This document shows, in pieces, positions 1 through 11,900 of a stretch of 64,000 bases of DNA. Origin of the DNA: Osmia lignaria lignaria (lineage: Eukaryota; Arthropoda; Insecta; Hymenoptera; Megachilidae); contig NC_135043.1 in assembly GCF_051020975.1 (NCBI RefSeq), positions 9,982,001 to 10,046,000 on the forward strand. Direction: 5' to 3'. Position 1 is the first letter of the stretch. Each line of letters begins with the position of its first letter. A model generated the notes under the pieces. That model saw only the letters and a program-made list of their open reading frames with translations, was not told where the DNA came from and did not search any database. A program made the translations under genes and the position numbers.

Positions 1-97
1 TACATATAAAATCAATAAGAAGAGAAGAATTTCCTGAAATAAAATAGTGACCTCCCTAAAATCATAAAACCCCCCAAAATAAACAACATAAAACTTT

Positions 98-400
98 CAA
101 CAATAAAATGCTGAAATGGAAAATCTAATTAACATTATAATTTCAGTAACAATTAACAAAATAATTCAACAATAAAATGCTGAAATAGAAAATATAATTA
201 ACATCATAATTTTAGTAACAATTAAAAAATCAACAATAAAATGCTGAAATAGAAAATATAATTAACATCATAATTTCGATTACAATTAAAAAATAATTCA
301 ACAATAAAATGCTGAAATAGAAAATATAATTAACATCATAATTTCGATTACAATTGAAATGAAAAATGCCGAGAACAGAAAATATAATTACCATTACAAT
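98..400. repeat. AT-rich minisatellite, ~64-69 bp unit, ~4 copies
   Basis: The phrase CAACAATAAAATGCTGAAAT recurs at 98, 167, 231 and 299, so spacing is 69, 64 and 68 bp. Each copy continues with a shared AT-rich body containing AATATAATTAACATCATAAT. A degenerate fifth copy seems to fade out by about 400. No coding potential is seen. Confidence 0.9.
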
Positions 401-1898
401 CTCCGAGATATTTAATAAAATGAAAACTCACCCAGGCTATGTTTCAAATAAACTGAATCTATTTAAAATAAGAACATGAAATATAATTGATGTGCAACTC
501 AATAAGAAAAGAATAATTTATTTCAATAAAGTAATAAACGAAAAAGAAATAGGGGAATAAAATCGCGAGTTGACCATTCAACGAGCTGGGTATTGAACTC
601 GTAAAATGTCGAGTTCAATATGTCCTGGACGGTATTATTCATACCGTTCAAGGAAAAACACAAAAAATGAAAAAACAAATTAGCGAGCATAGTGACAGAA
701 TGACTGTCCATCCGAAGATGGAGAGCCATTAGTAGTTCCCCTCTTCTTGGCAAATTTTGCCGGGGCTCTTCAGCATATAGCCTGTTCTTTCTTCGGCAAT
801 AGCCTCACAAAAATCACTCGCGAAAATTTTACGTTTGCTCAGACATTTGTAAAAACGTAACACGTAAACGAGCAACGATCCCTTGAATCGCTACTCGCAT
901 ACCTGCACAATTTTTGCAAATGTCCAAGCACAAAACACTTTTTAATTTCACTTCACTTCACTGCACTTTCACTTTAATACTTCATTTTTGTAATCGGGTC
1001 TAGTACCACGACTACGACTTACAAACTAATAAGGCTTGGCCTTGAAAAAATCAAGAGAGAATGCTAAATTAATTAATTGATAAATTAATTAAATTGCATT
1101 TTCATCTTTTCTCTTGATTTTTGGTTTCACAACCCCAGATACAAGCTTCTCACGTATTAGAGGAGAATACGAAGAGAAACATGAAAGCTTGCTCTGGCCC
1201 TGCCTACTTATAAACTAAACTCAATCACACCAGAAGTAAACTACCTGCCTGCCTATCGCTATATTTAAAAAAGGGCAAAAATCATTCTCACAAAAATTCA
1301 CTCCACGGTTCTCATACAACCACCCGGGTGCAAAAATGCCTAAACCTAGAGAGAACGTCCCGGGACGCCTCCGACACCCGAGTTCAATTCAACTTTCACA
1401 CTCTAATAAAATCACATACCTTTTTGCTGAAATCGACTGACAAATAATAGTGAACATTATGCTAAAGTAATACATTTCATTTTCGTATTCAATTGAATTA
1501 TCTAATGTAACAATTTTTCAATTTATTCTTGATAAGTATTTTGTAATATTATAGTAAGTTAAGATTGTTAATAAACGATACAAATCCCACATCCTAACCA
1601 CACACACACATGTGGAACTTCTATCGTGGTTCACTATTGGTTCACTACTTTTGTCAGTCGCCAAAATATATTATACTTAAAACTAAACCTTGTCCACCGC
1701 CCTCCACCCACGCGAGTACATCTAAGTACCCGAATGAGCTTTGGGCATAAAAATGAACAAGGCCAAAGGTATTTTCACCTACCAGTTTTCTTCATGTGTG
1801 CTGAAATGCCTAAGCTAAAACGTATGATTAGCAAAAACTAAAGATGATATTCTCACTTAATTAAAAGTAAGAATATCGGCGAAATTTCACGGCTCCGA
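401..1898. other. Gene-free stretch left of the large repeat element
   Basis: I recognise no gene here. Open frames are short and match no family. One small inverted repeat is visible at about 1046-1122: AAAAATCAAGAGA at the left is answered by TCTCTTGATTTTT at the right across an AT-rich loop. The GC-richer patches at 560-1000 and 1150-1390 could be decayed mobile-element sequence, but I cannot name a family. Confidence 0.5.
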
Positions 1899-1968
1899 TT
1901 TAGTATATGGGCTGGCCCCCCAGGGGGTTTTATTTTTAATAAAAGTGACTCGACTTTGCAAACATAAA

Positions 1969-4900
1969 GCTTGAAGAGCAAATAGAAAAGCAAAAAAGCA
2001 AAACAGAAAAGCGAACAGAAAAGCAAAATTGAGCAACTATGACATAAAACATGGTGCACTGCTAATATCAGTTGGCAACGGAGGTTCTTAGGCCCCCTGG
2101 ACTTGCGCCCGACGCTACATACCACCCACCCCGCCTGGACGTCGTAACGCCAGGACAGGATGCACCCCTTCGCTAAGAGCGCTACCCGCCCGTCCAACAC
2201 GTTGCATCCAACGTGTCAGATTGACGGACGCCCATAGTATAGACAAAAGGACTGCAGTTTAGAATATGGTAACATATTTGCATATGTTCCGTATTCTAAA
2301 ACTGCGCCTGCAAAGGCCTAGTAATGCATGGGTTTATCTCCCATGAGATGGTGTTTCACGGTCTTATGCCGCGGAATCCTTGTAACTAATTTGATTAAAT
2401 AAATAAAATATTGGATTGAGTTTAAAAACCAAAAGGATTCCCACTAAATACTAGTCAGTGCATTGTCATATTTACTCTCGCGATGGAAATTTTTCGCAAC
2501 ACTAATCAAAATAGAAAATCCTGATCTAAAATCATGACTAGTACATAAACCTCTAACGGGCTAATATTTCACTATACTGATGAATGATGAGTGTGAATGA
2601 TGAGTGTTTAGGGTCGAGAACCGTGAACGTGACAGAATGAATTTCAAGTACGAAAGAGAACCTATATAGAATGCTTGAAGAGCAAATACTGAAAAGCAAA
2701 ATAGAGCAACTATGACGCAAAAATGGTGCACTTCTAATATCGGCTGGCAACGGAGGTTTTCGGGCCCCCTGGACTTACGCCCGACGCTACATACCACCCA
2801 CCCCGCCTAGGAAAGGATGCACCCCTTCGCTAAGAGCGCTACCCGCCCGTCCAACACGTTGCATCCAACGTGTCAGATTGACGGACACCCATAGTATAGG
2901 CAAAAGGACTGCAGTTTATTAAATGGAACATATGGATGTGCGCCACATTCTAAACTGCGCCTTGAAAGGCCTAGTAATGCATGGTTTTATCTCCCATGAG
3001 ATGGTGTTCACGGTCTTATGCCGCGGAATCCTTGTAACTAATTTAATTAATTAAATAAGACATTGAGTTTAAAAACCAAAAGGATTCCCACCGAATACTA
3101 GTAAGTGCACTGTCATAGCTACTCTCGCGCTGGAAATTTTTCGCAACACTAATTAAAATAGAAAATCCTGATCTAGCAACATGACTAAAGGGGAGCTTTA
3201 AATTATGCTTGAAGAGCAAATACTGAAAATCAAAATTGAGCAAATATGACTCAAACATTCGTCCACTGCTAATATCAGCTGGCAACGGAGGTTCTTAGGC
3301 CCCCTGGACTTACGCCCGACGCTACATACCACCCACCCCGCCTGTTTAAGGCTCTAGGCCCAGGCAGGGTGCACCCCTTCGCTAAGAGCGCTACCCATCC
3401 ATCGAACACGTTGCATCCAACGTGTTCGAGTGATGGACGCTCATAGTATAGGCAAAAGGACTTTAAGACAGCTTAGCGTATGGGATGCAACATACTTAAA
3501 TGTTCCGTACTCTATGGCTGTGCCTGAAAAGGCCTAGTAATGCATGGTTTTATCTCCCATGAGGTGGTGTTCACGGTCTTATGCCGCGGAATCCTTGTAA
3601 CTAATTTTATCACATAAAAACCAAAAGGATTCCCACCGAATACTAGTCAGTGTATAGTCATATTTACTTTCGCGCCGGAAATTTTTCGCAACACTACTTA
3701 AACTTGAAAATTCTAACGGTGTAATATTTACCCTCGCGTTGAAAATTTTTCGCAACACTACTTAAACTTGATAATCCTAACGGGGTAATATTTACTCTTG
3801 CGTTGACAATTTTTCGCAACACTACTTAAACTAGAAAATCCTAACGGGGTAATATTTACTCTCGCGTTGAAAATTTTTCGCAACACTACTTTAACTTGCA
3901 AATCCTAATGGGGTAATATTTCACTACACAAGGGTATGCGGGTGGATAAACGATTATGTGATAGAGTTCATGAGGCTGAAGTGCGAATGATGAGTGTTTA
4001 GGGTCGAGAACCGTGAACGTGACAGAATGAATTTCAAGTTCGAAAGGGGAACTTTATACAATGCTTGAAGAGCAAATACTGAAAAGCAAAATTGAGCAAC
4101 TACGACGCAAACATGGTGCACTGCTAATATCAGCTGGCAACGGAGGTTCTTAGGCCCCCTGGACTTGCGCCCGACGCTACATACCACCCACCCCGCCTGG
4201 ACGTCGTAACGCCAGGACAGGATGCACCCCTTCGCTAAGAGCGCTACCCGCCCGTCCAACACGTTGCATCCAACGGTGTCAGATTGACGGACGCCCATAG
4301 TATAGACAAAAGGACTACAGTTTAGAATATGGTAACATATTTTCATATGTTCCGTATTCTAAAGCTGCGCCTGCAAAGGCCTAGTAATGCATGGGTTTAT
4401 CTCCCATGAGATGGTGTTTCACGGTCTTATGCCGCGGAATCCTTGTAACTAATTTGATTAAATAAATAATACATTGGATTGAGTTTAAAAACCAAAAGGA
4501 TTCCCACCGAATACTAGTCAGTGCATAGTCGTATTTACTCTCGCGTTCGAAATTTTTCGCAACACTAATTAAACCTGAAAATCCTGATCTAGAAACATGA
4601 TTGGTACATTAATATCTAACGGGGTAATATTTCACTACACTAGGGTATGAAGGTGGATAAATGATTATGTGATAGAGTTCGTGAGGCTGAAGTGTGAATG
4701 ATGAGTGTTTAGGGTCGAGAACCGTGAACGTGACAGAATGAATTTCAAGTACGAACGAAGAGCTTTCTACAATGCTTGAAGAGCAAATACTGAAAAGCAA
4801 AATAGAGCAACTATGACGCAAAAATGGTGCACTTCTAATATCGGCTGGCAACGGAGGTTTTCGGGCCCCCTGGACTTACGCCCGACGCTACATACCACCC

Positions 4901-6020
4901 ACCCCGCCTAGAACAGGGTGCACCCCTTCGCTAAGAGCGCTACCCGCCCGTCCAACACGTTGCATCCAACGTGTCAGATTGACGGACGCCCATAGTATAG
5001 ACAAAAGGACTGCAGTTTATTAAATGGAACCTATGGATGGGCGCCACATCCTAAACTGCGCCTTGAAAGGCCTAGTAATGCATGGGTATATCTCCCAGAG
5101 ATGGTGTTCACGGTCTTATGCCGCGGAATCCTTGTAACTAATTTAATTAATTAAATAAGACATTGAGTTTAAAAACCAAAAGGATTCCCACCGAATACTA
5201 GTAAGTGCATTGTCATAGTTACTCTCGCGCTGGAAATTTTTCGCAACACTAATTAAAATAGAAAATCCTGATCTAGCAACATGACTAAAGGGGAACTTTA
5301 AATTATGCTTGAAGAGCAAATACTGAAAATCAAAATTGAGCAAATATGACTCAAACATTCGTCCACTGCTAATATCAGCTGGCAACGGAGGTTCTTAGGC
5401 CCCCTGGACTTACGCCCGACGCTACATACCACCCACCCCGCCTGTTTAAGGCTCTAGGCCCAGGCAGGGTGCACCCCTTCGCTAAGAGCGCTACCCATCC
5501 ATCGAACACGTTGCATCCAACGTGTTCGAGTGATGGACGCTCATAGTATAGGCAAAAGGACTTTAAGACAGCTTAGCGTATGGGATGCAACATACTTAAA
5601 TGTTCCGTACTCTATGGCTGTGCCTGAAAAGGCCTAGTAATGCATGGTTTTATCTCCCATGAGGTGGTGTTCACGGTCTTATGCCGCGAAATCCTTGTAA
5701 CTAATTTTATCAAATAAAAACCAAAAGGATTCCCACCGAATACTAGTCAGTGTATAGTCATATTTACTCTCGCGCCGGAAATATTTCGCAACACTACTTG
5801 AACTTGAAAATTCTAACGGGGTAATATTTACTCTCGCGTTGAAAATTTTTCGCAACACTACTTAAACTTGAAAATTTTTCGCAACACTACTTTAACTTGA
5901 AAGTCCTAACGGGGTAATATTTCACTACACAACGGTACGCAGGTGGATAAATGATTATGTGATAGAGTTCGTGAGTATGAAGTGGGAATGATGAGTATTT
6001 AGGACCGAGAATCGTAAACG
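1969..6020. repeat. Higher-order tandem repeat: ~2.1-kb unit x2, each of three related monomers
   Basis: The anchor GCTTGAAGAGCAAAT (or a close variant) occurs at 1969, 2673, 3207, 4063, 4774 and 5307. Spacings are 704, 534, 856, 711 and 533 bp, so monomers 1-3 repeat as 4-6 with a period of 2094-2101 bp. Monomers share a GC-rich central block (AGGCCCCCTGGACTT, then TGCACCCCTTCGCTAAGAG, then CACGTTGCATCCAACGTG) and an AT-rich tail ending in ATTTTTCGCAACACTA. Corresponding monomers of the two halves look more alike than neighbours, the signature of segmental duplication of a trimer. Confidence 0.9.
3661..3930. repeat. ~64-bp subrepeats inside the third monomer
   Basis: ATTTTTCGCAACACTACTT recurs near 3681, 3745, 3809 and 3873 with TAACGGGGTAATATTTACT between copies, giving a 64-bp period and four copies. 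The matching place in the second higher-order unit (about 5770-5910) has only two full copies and a shortened one, so this tract changed length after the 2.1-kb duplication. Confidence 0.85.
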
Positions 6021-6058
6021 TGACCACCCCCTTTGGGGGGGCCAACCCATATACTAAA

Positions 6059-6780
6059 CTTATGCCAATTTAACGAATAAAATCGGAAGAACGTTTCAAT
6101 TTCAAGAGCGATTTCGTTATCAAAGTAAGTAGATATAATAATAAATAGTATTCATGCTTATTACTTTGATATCGAAATCCGCTCATCGCGAAATAAATTC
6201 TTGTACATATAAAAAAGAAAGTGTATTGTGAAGTCGGAGGGTCATCCGACTTCTCTACATTTTTAAACTCGAAATCTACATATGTAAATATGTACAAGAA
6301 AACCCTATCCTGAGCTAAGGCATAAAATACACAAAAAAGCAATTTGCACGATTATCAATGTATAAAATGATACAGTGATATTCGTGGGTCACTATGCTCG
6401 CTCAAAAAATAAAAATTACAACCAATTCCCGTGTCGCTACGGACCATTCGTCCTACGACATGATGGGAACCGGAGGAACTTTAAAGCATGCGACTCACCG
6501 ATCGTTGACTTGCACCACTGCACTCGCCACGCATCTTAGATTGATTCATAGCTCGACTGTTGGCTCGTCAAAGAAACTGTACCCCCACTGGCCAAAGCAC
6601 TCATCTGGAAGCATAAAAATCACGATTCTTGAACGATATATGTTTTCTCTCAATTTGTTGTAGTTAATATGCTAATACATACTATAATTTAAAAATATGC
6701 ATGCAAAACTATATAGGAATAACTACATCATAAAATACGGTAAAACACATGCAAATAAATACATCCCAAAACACATGAAA
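6059..6780. other. Gene-free stretch between the array and the 56-bp minisatellite
   Basis: Nothing recognisable. A somewhat GC-richer segment at about 6390-6660 contains an 89-codon frame on the plus strand, but it resembles no family I know and has no support from splice or start context. Confidence 0.45.
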
Positions 6781-6784
6781 ATCA

Positions 6785-7160
6785 AAACCATAGAACACCA
6801 TAAAATATTTGGGAAATTGTAGTAAAACACATATGGTACCACTCCATAAAGCCTACTAATAAATTCGTATATATATACTAAAACACATAGGGTACTACTC
6901 CATAAAACCCACTAATAAATTGGTATAAATATGCCAACACACATAGGGTACTACTCCATAAAACCCACTAATGAATCCGTATAAATATGCCAAAACACAT
7001 AGGGTACCACTCCATAAAACCCACTAATAAATCCGTAAAAATATGTCAAAGCACATAGGGAACCGCACCATAAAACACAATAAAGCACATGCAGGTACAT
7101 GGGGTTCCACACCATAAAACGAACTAATATATCCGTATAAATATTCCAAAACACATGGGA
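6785..7160. repeat. 56-bp minisatellite, ~6 copies
   Basis: The segment ACTCCATAAAACCCACTAAT begins at 6841, 6897, 6953 and 7009 and, in diverged form, at 7065: exactly 56 bp each time. Flanking copies are more degenerate (from about 6785 and to about 7160). The consensus unit carries ACACATAGGGTAC and AAATCCGTATAAATATG. Confidence 0.93.
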
Positions 7161-8969
7161 AACACTATAGGAAACACTATAGGCAAACACAGTAACACTT
7201 GTGGTAATACACTGATAAATCCATGCACAAATATCCATGGTATCAACCCGTACCGGTATATGTTTGACAGATCCATCCGTACCCTTCAGCGGTCGCGATA
7301 AGACTGACTAGATTTAACCCCTCTCTAGGTTGCTCTTCGTCAAGGTGTTGACAATTGGGTAGCGGCGCAGCCAATCAAGCATGACGTTCCGCTTCACCGG
7401 TTCCGCGGCTAGTTACATTTAACTATTTCTATCTAATATTTATTAATATTTGTTTAATTATTACTTTATATTTTACAATTGTTTATTAATCAAATTATTG
7501 TTATATCTATTTAAATTATTTATTTCTTTAATTTTCACATGGATATATTGCGAAATTTTATTTGATTATTTTATTAAAATTTATTTAATGACTATTTTTA
7601 ATTTTACAATTGTTTGTTAATTAAATTATTGTTATATCTATTGAAATATATTATTTTTATAACTTTTATACATGGATATCCAGTAAATTTCTTTGAATTA
7701 TTCAATTTTTATACAATATTAAAAAGTAATTATTGTGTTTTTATTAAATAGTTATTGAACGTTATACAATAATAACCGTTACAAATACTCTTCGGTTCTT
7801 TAACTGATTTATTGCTTTTCTAAAATGATTTATTTTCCAAAGTAATTGAAGTTAAATTTATTAAACAATTTTGTTTTTGTTACTAATTTCTACCACCAGA
7901 AGCACTGTGATAAAATATCAATCACAGTCGGTATGTTAGGATGTGACATAAAAATGGTAAAAGAGAGCTCTAATGTCTCCCAGAAGTAAGACAGAAAATG
8001 GTATTAGGCGATAGCTTATTTTAAATGAAAGATAAAATTTATATAGTACTTCATTTAGTTTAGTTATATAGGTAAGTTTTTTGTAAAATCTTATGAAAGA
8101 AATATTTAATTATCACTTTTTGTAGATGAGATACACTTTACAGACAATTTTGTGGTTAATCTAAAACGGTAATACAATCCATTGTAAACGACGCCTACAC
8201 ATTCTGAGTGATTCATTACGATCATTGTTACGTGGTAACTTATTATTGTTTAACGAGGTCACAGAAACCATGAATATCTGAAATTACATTTGCTGAAGTT
8301 ATACGTAATGAAAATCGACTCAGTTGAAAGTGTTACACATATGTACATAGTATGCATACATTTGGTAATTTTGATTTTTTTTTAACTTAAACATTTTTGA
8401 GGTTGGAAATTCTATTGGTTTATTGAAGAAAAAGGAAGAATAGAGGATAGAAGCATATTAGTCAGGACCTGATTGGATGTAAATTGGACATTGTTTATTG
8501 GAAATATATTAATGAATTCAGCTTTAAAGAATGTTAAATACCATTTGTGTTATCAATGCATAAGTTATAGTAATCTACATCTGTTCAAAATAATGATTAA
8601 AGAATTAGAATAACGTGAGTCATACTACATTTTATTATTTTAGATTACATTTTATTACTTGGTCTAAATATACTGTTTTTTTCAACAGGGACAAACCTGA
8701 ACTGATTCCAAAAAATTCTGTTAGGTTTTTCATATCTGAAAATGAATATTCATCAATAATTTATGACTCATTCCCTTTACTTAATTATCGTCTACAAAGT
8801 ACCGGCGCGGCGTTGCATTTGCAGGATGTCTAGAGCGCATGTGTGAACAACCGTCCTAAGCTTCAAAGAACACGACGTTTCACCGCAGTACGAATTGAAC
8901 TTTCGAAGCGAGTGTGTCGGTTTTTTCGCTTGTCACGAGTTTTATTCACAGTCGCCGAAAAAGGAAATC
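7161..8969. other. AT-rich gene-free stretch upstream of the FAMeT-like gene
   Basis: Positions 7430-7760 are extremely AT-rich and contain a local duplication: TTTTACAATTGTTT followed by AAATTATTGTTATATCTATT occurs at 7471 and again at 7602 (131 bp apart). Positions 8800-8969 become GC-richer and are the likely promoter and 5' untranslated exon of the next gene. No other gene is seen. Confidence 0.5.
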
Positions 8970-11900
8970 ATGGCTATTTGTAAGTATATATTTCGATTAC
9001 TAGTTTATCAAACGCTTTCGATAAAAAATGATATTTTTCATGTGTCTTCTGATGAAATATTTATTTTAGTAAGTTTCTGGTTAGTATACTCAAAAAGTAT
9101 CGTTTCAATATAAATGTTTTGTACATATTAACAGTATATGTACGAAATTAGATTCGATTCAAATATTATAAAAACGTAATGATGTGTTCAGTACCACGTC
9201 AAATTCGAATTTTAATGTTAACTATCGAACGAGTTTGATATCAATACTTATCGATATCAATGTTATACCGCGCGATTACGAATTGCGTAGTAATTACTGC
9301 GCAGAAGGTAAAAAAACATACCCACACAGGGATTTGTTTTCCATAAATAAGTTTTTTGCCATTGAGTCATTACAATAGGTAATATTTTTACTGAGAAACG
9401 TAGCTAAACATTTCTCCCGTCACTTGGAATTGTGTCTATATTTATAAGCATGAATAATATCTTTTACAAATAGGTTGAGCGTGACCCGAAACCTGCAATC
9501 TTTATTTTATTCTACATAATTTATCACAATTCTGTTGTTTCTTTTTTTCTCCGTTTTTAGAATATCCAGTTAGGGAAAACATCGATCGAAGCAGTCAAGA
9601 TTAACATTTTAAATTTATCGACGATTGATCCTTCGATATTGGTAAAAGAGTCTGTATTTATTTACTCGAGAATGCTTTCGAATATAGTTTCTTTCCTACT
9701 GCCTAGCTAAATATAGTACACGGGTGCGGTTGTACAGGTTTGACAAGCCGGCCGGCTTTCTTAGCAACACGATTTCACGAATTTATATAACTACGCCTCT
9801 TGAAAAAAGATTAATAGTGTTGTTCTGAATCGCTTAATTTTCAAGATTCCACTATCACGTCATCTTAGCAGGATTTCACGGTATAACAACGACTTTTAGA
9901 TCGTTTCGCAAGCCGCATATTCGCTATTTCCTGGAAACCGAGGGAATCTCTCGCCTTCATTCTGGAATCTGTGTCGTAACTACGTTCGTTAATTACGGTC
10001 AAGTGAATTTTAACCTTTCGCGACCGGAGTTTGCCACGTTCATTTTCAGACATTGTCTCAAGATTGCTATCTTCCATTCGAAACATTCTAATTATGCCAG
10101 TGTGCGTACATTTTTGAAATCCGTTTTCGCGATTGAACAAGGAAAATGTATAGGAGTTGATAAACCAGTCACGATACTGGCCTAGATCACGTTCCGTGTC
10201 TCATTCTTCCTCGGTATCGTAATGCACCTTACTGGAAAAAGACAGTTACCATGCGAGGTCAATGACAGCGGGACAGACACGGTTAGGTGCATCAGACGTG
10301 TGACTTCCTAGGTGTTGGTATCTATTGGCAGTTGAGTATGTTGCAAATAATTCACAGGAATTTATTAGGCATGAGTAATTTCATTATAGGTATGACTTTT
10401 AACGCTCGTTGCACATATTCTTACAACACGATATAATCTGTAGTTAAAAAACGATTAAAAAAGGTTATACGCTTGGGACTCAAGTCAAGCCCAGTTTTCG
10501 TAGTCGATGCTACCGTCCCTGAGCCCGCGCGCTATGCGCGCTCTGATTGGCCAGTGTTTTTCCCTTAATAATTCAAAAACGAAACTTCAGACAACATTTT
10601 TGCAAAGGAAAATGTTGTTCAAAATCAACCCAGCTACCACCCTTTTAAAGGACTAACACTCTTTCTAACACCCTGTATTTGTCGAAGCAGGTTCGAGGAT
10701 TGTGTTAATGAGGTTATAGCGAAAGGAGGGAATCAACCGGCGATCAACATTATGCAATGGAAATAGGTTGAATGAGTCTAATTTTCGCATTGTTATGTTA
10801 ATTGCAATCGTAACGCTTCTTCAATGATATAGGATGTAGTCTAATGAATTTGTCATGCGAAAGAGATCCTAAAGAACGTCACGTATCATTCTTAATGTTT
10901 ATTCAAAGTAATAGCCGAAGTAAGTAAAAAAAGTTTGTTAATGTTTCAGATAGTTGTATATTGCGATCCACAGACACGCAACTTTCTAATTTCTTCTATA
11001 TCAGTAGATATCGACGAAAGTGGAGGTGGCTCTTTGACCGGCTAATCTCACAGTATGAAAGTTCATCATGCCAGTCACTTTGAATCATCAAGGTACCGTA
11101 ATGCGAAGTAACCGGTATCGAAATACTAATGACATCAGCTCGACGTCATACTTAATTCTTTCGCTTATCCATTTCTTCGGATACTGCTATTCCTTAGCAT
11201 TTATACGTTCGTCGAAGAAAAAAGTCGAATCACTGACTCCCGAATTGCTGACGATTTATCGTTCATTTATCGATGACGTCAGCAACTAACGAGGTCTCTT
11301 CCGTGACACAAGCAACTATTTATAACCGTTGCGTTCCTTCGACGTAACCTTGCGCATAGATTCGAAACTGCTTTGACAGAGACAGTAAGTGAAAAAGCAA
11401 CAATCCTTTCGCACATCGATCGTTCTAATGATTGTTAATATTTTCACGAGAATACAATAGGAAGACATAACAGCTTTCTTACTTATCGATATTACCATAA
11501 GACGGTAACGGGACGAAATTTCACAATTTTTTTTTTTAAAGTGAATTCAATAGTGACACGTGATACATGGAATTTTGAAATTCAATACTTACTTGATGCT
11601 TGTTTGTTCTGTCAAGCCTGATGAAAAATCGTTAATTGATTTCGTTGTGCATAAACCGTTCAATGTCAAATGAAATTTCTTGTACATAATAACTCGTATC
11701 AATGGACTTTGATGAGGATAAAATGTACATGCATTCGCGAGTTATATTCTCGCGGAATCTTTTATTACAAACAACCGTATTAGCGTTGATCTACGCTGAT
11801 TTAGGCTACCAGTTGCTATCGTTGCTTAGGCTTCCAGGTAAATATTTTACAGAGCAATAATAATATAAAACAAAATTCTTCAAGTTTGAGTCATCGGTCC

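Larger units (their letters stand above)
1899..6058. mobile_element. Putative non-autonomous element with terminal inverted repeats and an internal tandem array
   Basis: The left end (1899-1921) reads TTTAGTATATGGG, then CTGGCCCCCC. The reverse complement of the right end (6036-6058) is the same with one change (TTGG for CTGG). This gives a 23-bp inverted repeat 4.16 kb apart. Both ends can be read as TA flanking a GTATATGGG terminus, which would suit a Tc1/mariner-type TA target, but that is inference. The interior carries no transposase frame, only the tandem array described separately. Open frames of up to 130 codons on the minus strand are repeats of one another and look like chance. Confidence 0.6.

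Noticed and set aside
2577..2583. CTGATGA as a hammerhead ribozyme core in the satellite
   Set aside because: It appears in only one monomer, and no matching GAAA core or flanking helices I and II could be found in the right positions.
1853..5385. Minus-strand open frames of 65-130 codons, some near-identical to each other
   Set aside because: They occur at matching places in each repeat monomer and resemble no protein family. Their similarity is explained by the tandem repeat itself.
6394..6663. 89-codon plus-strand frame
   Set aside because: No recognisable domain, no start context or splice partner, and it lies among repeats.
98..7160. Regular repeats as a CRISPR array
   Set aside because: Repeats are contiguous tandem units without unique spacers, no cas genes exist, and the DNA is eukaryotic.
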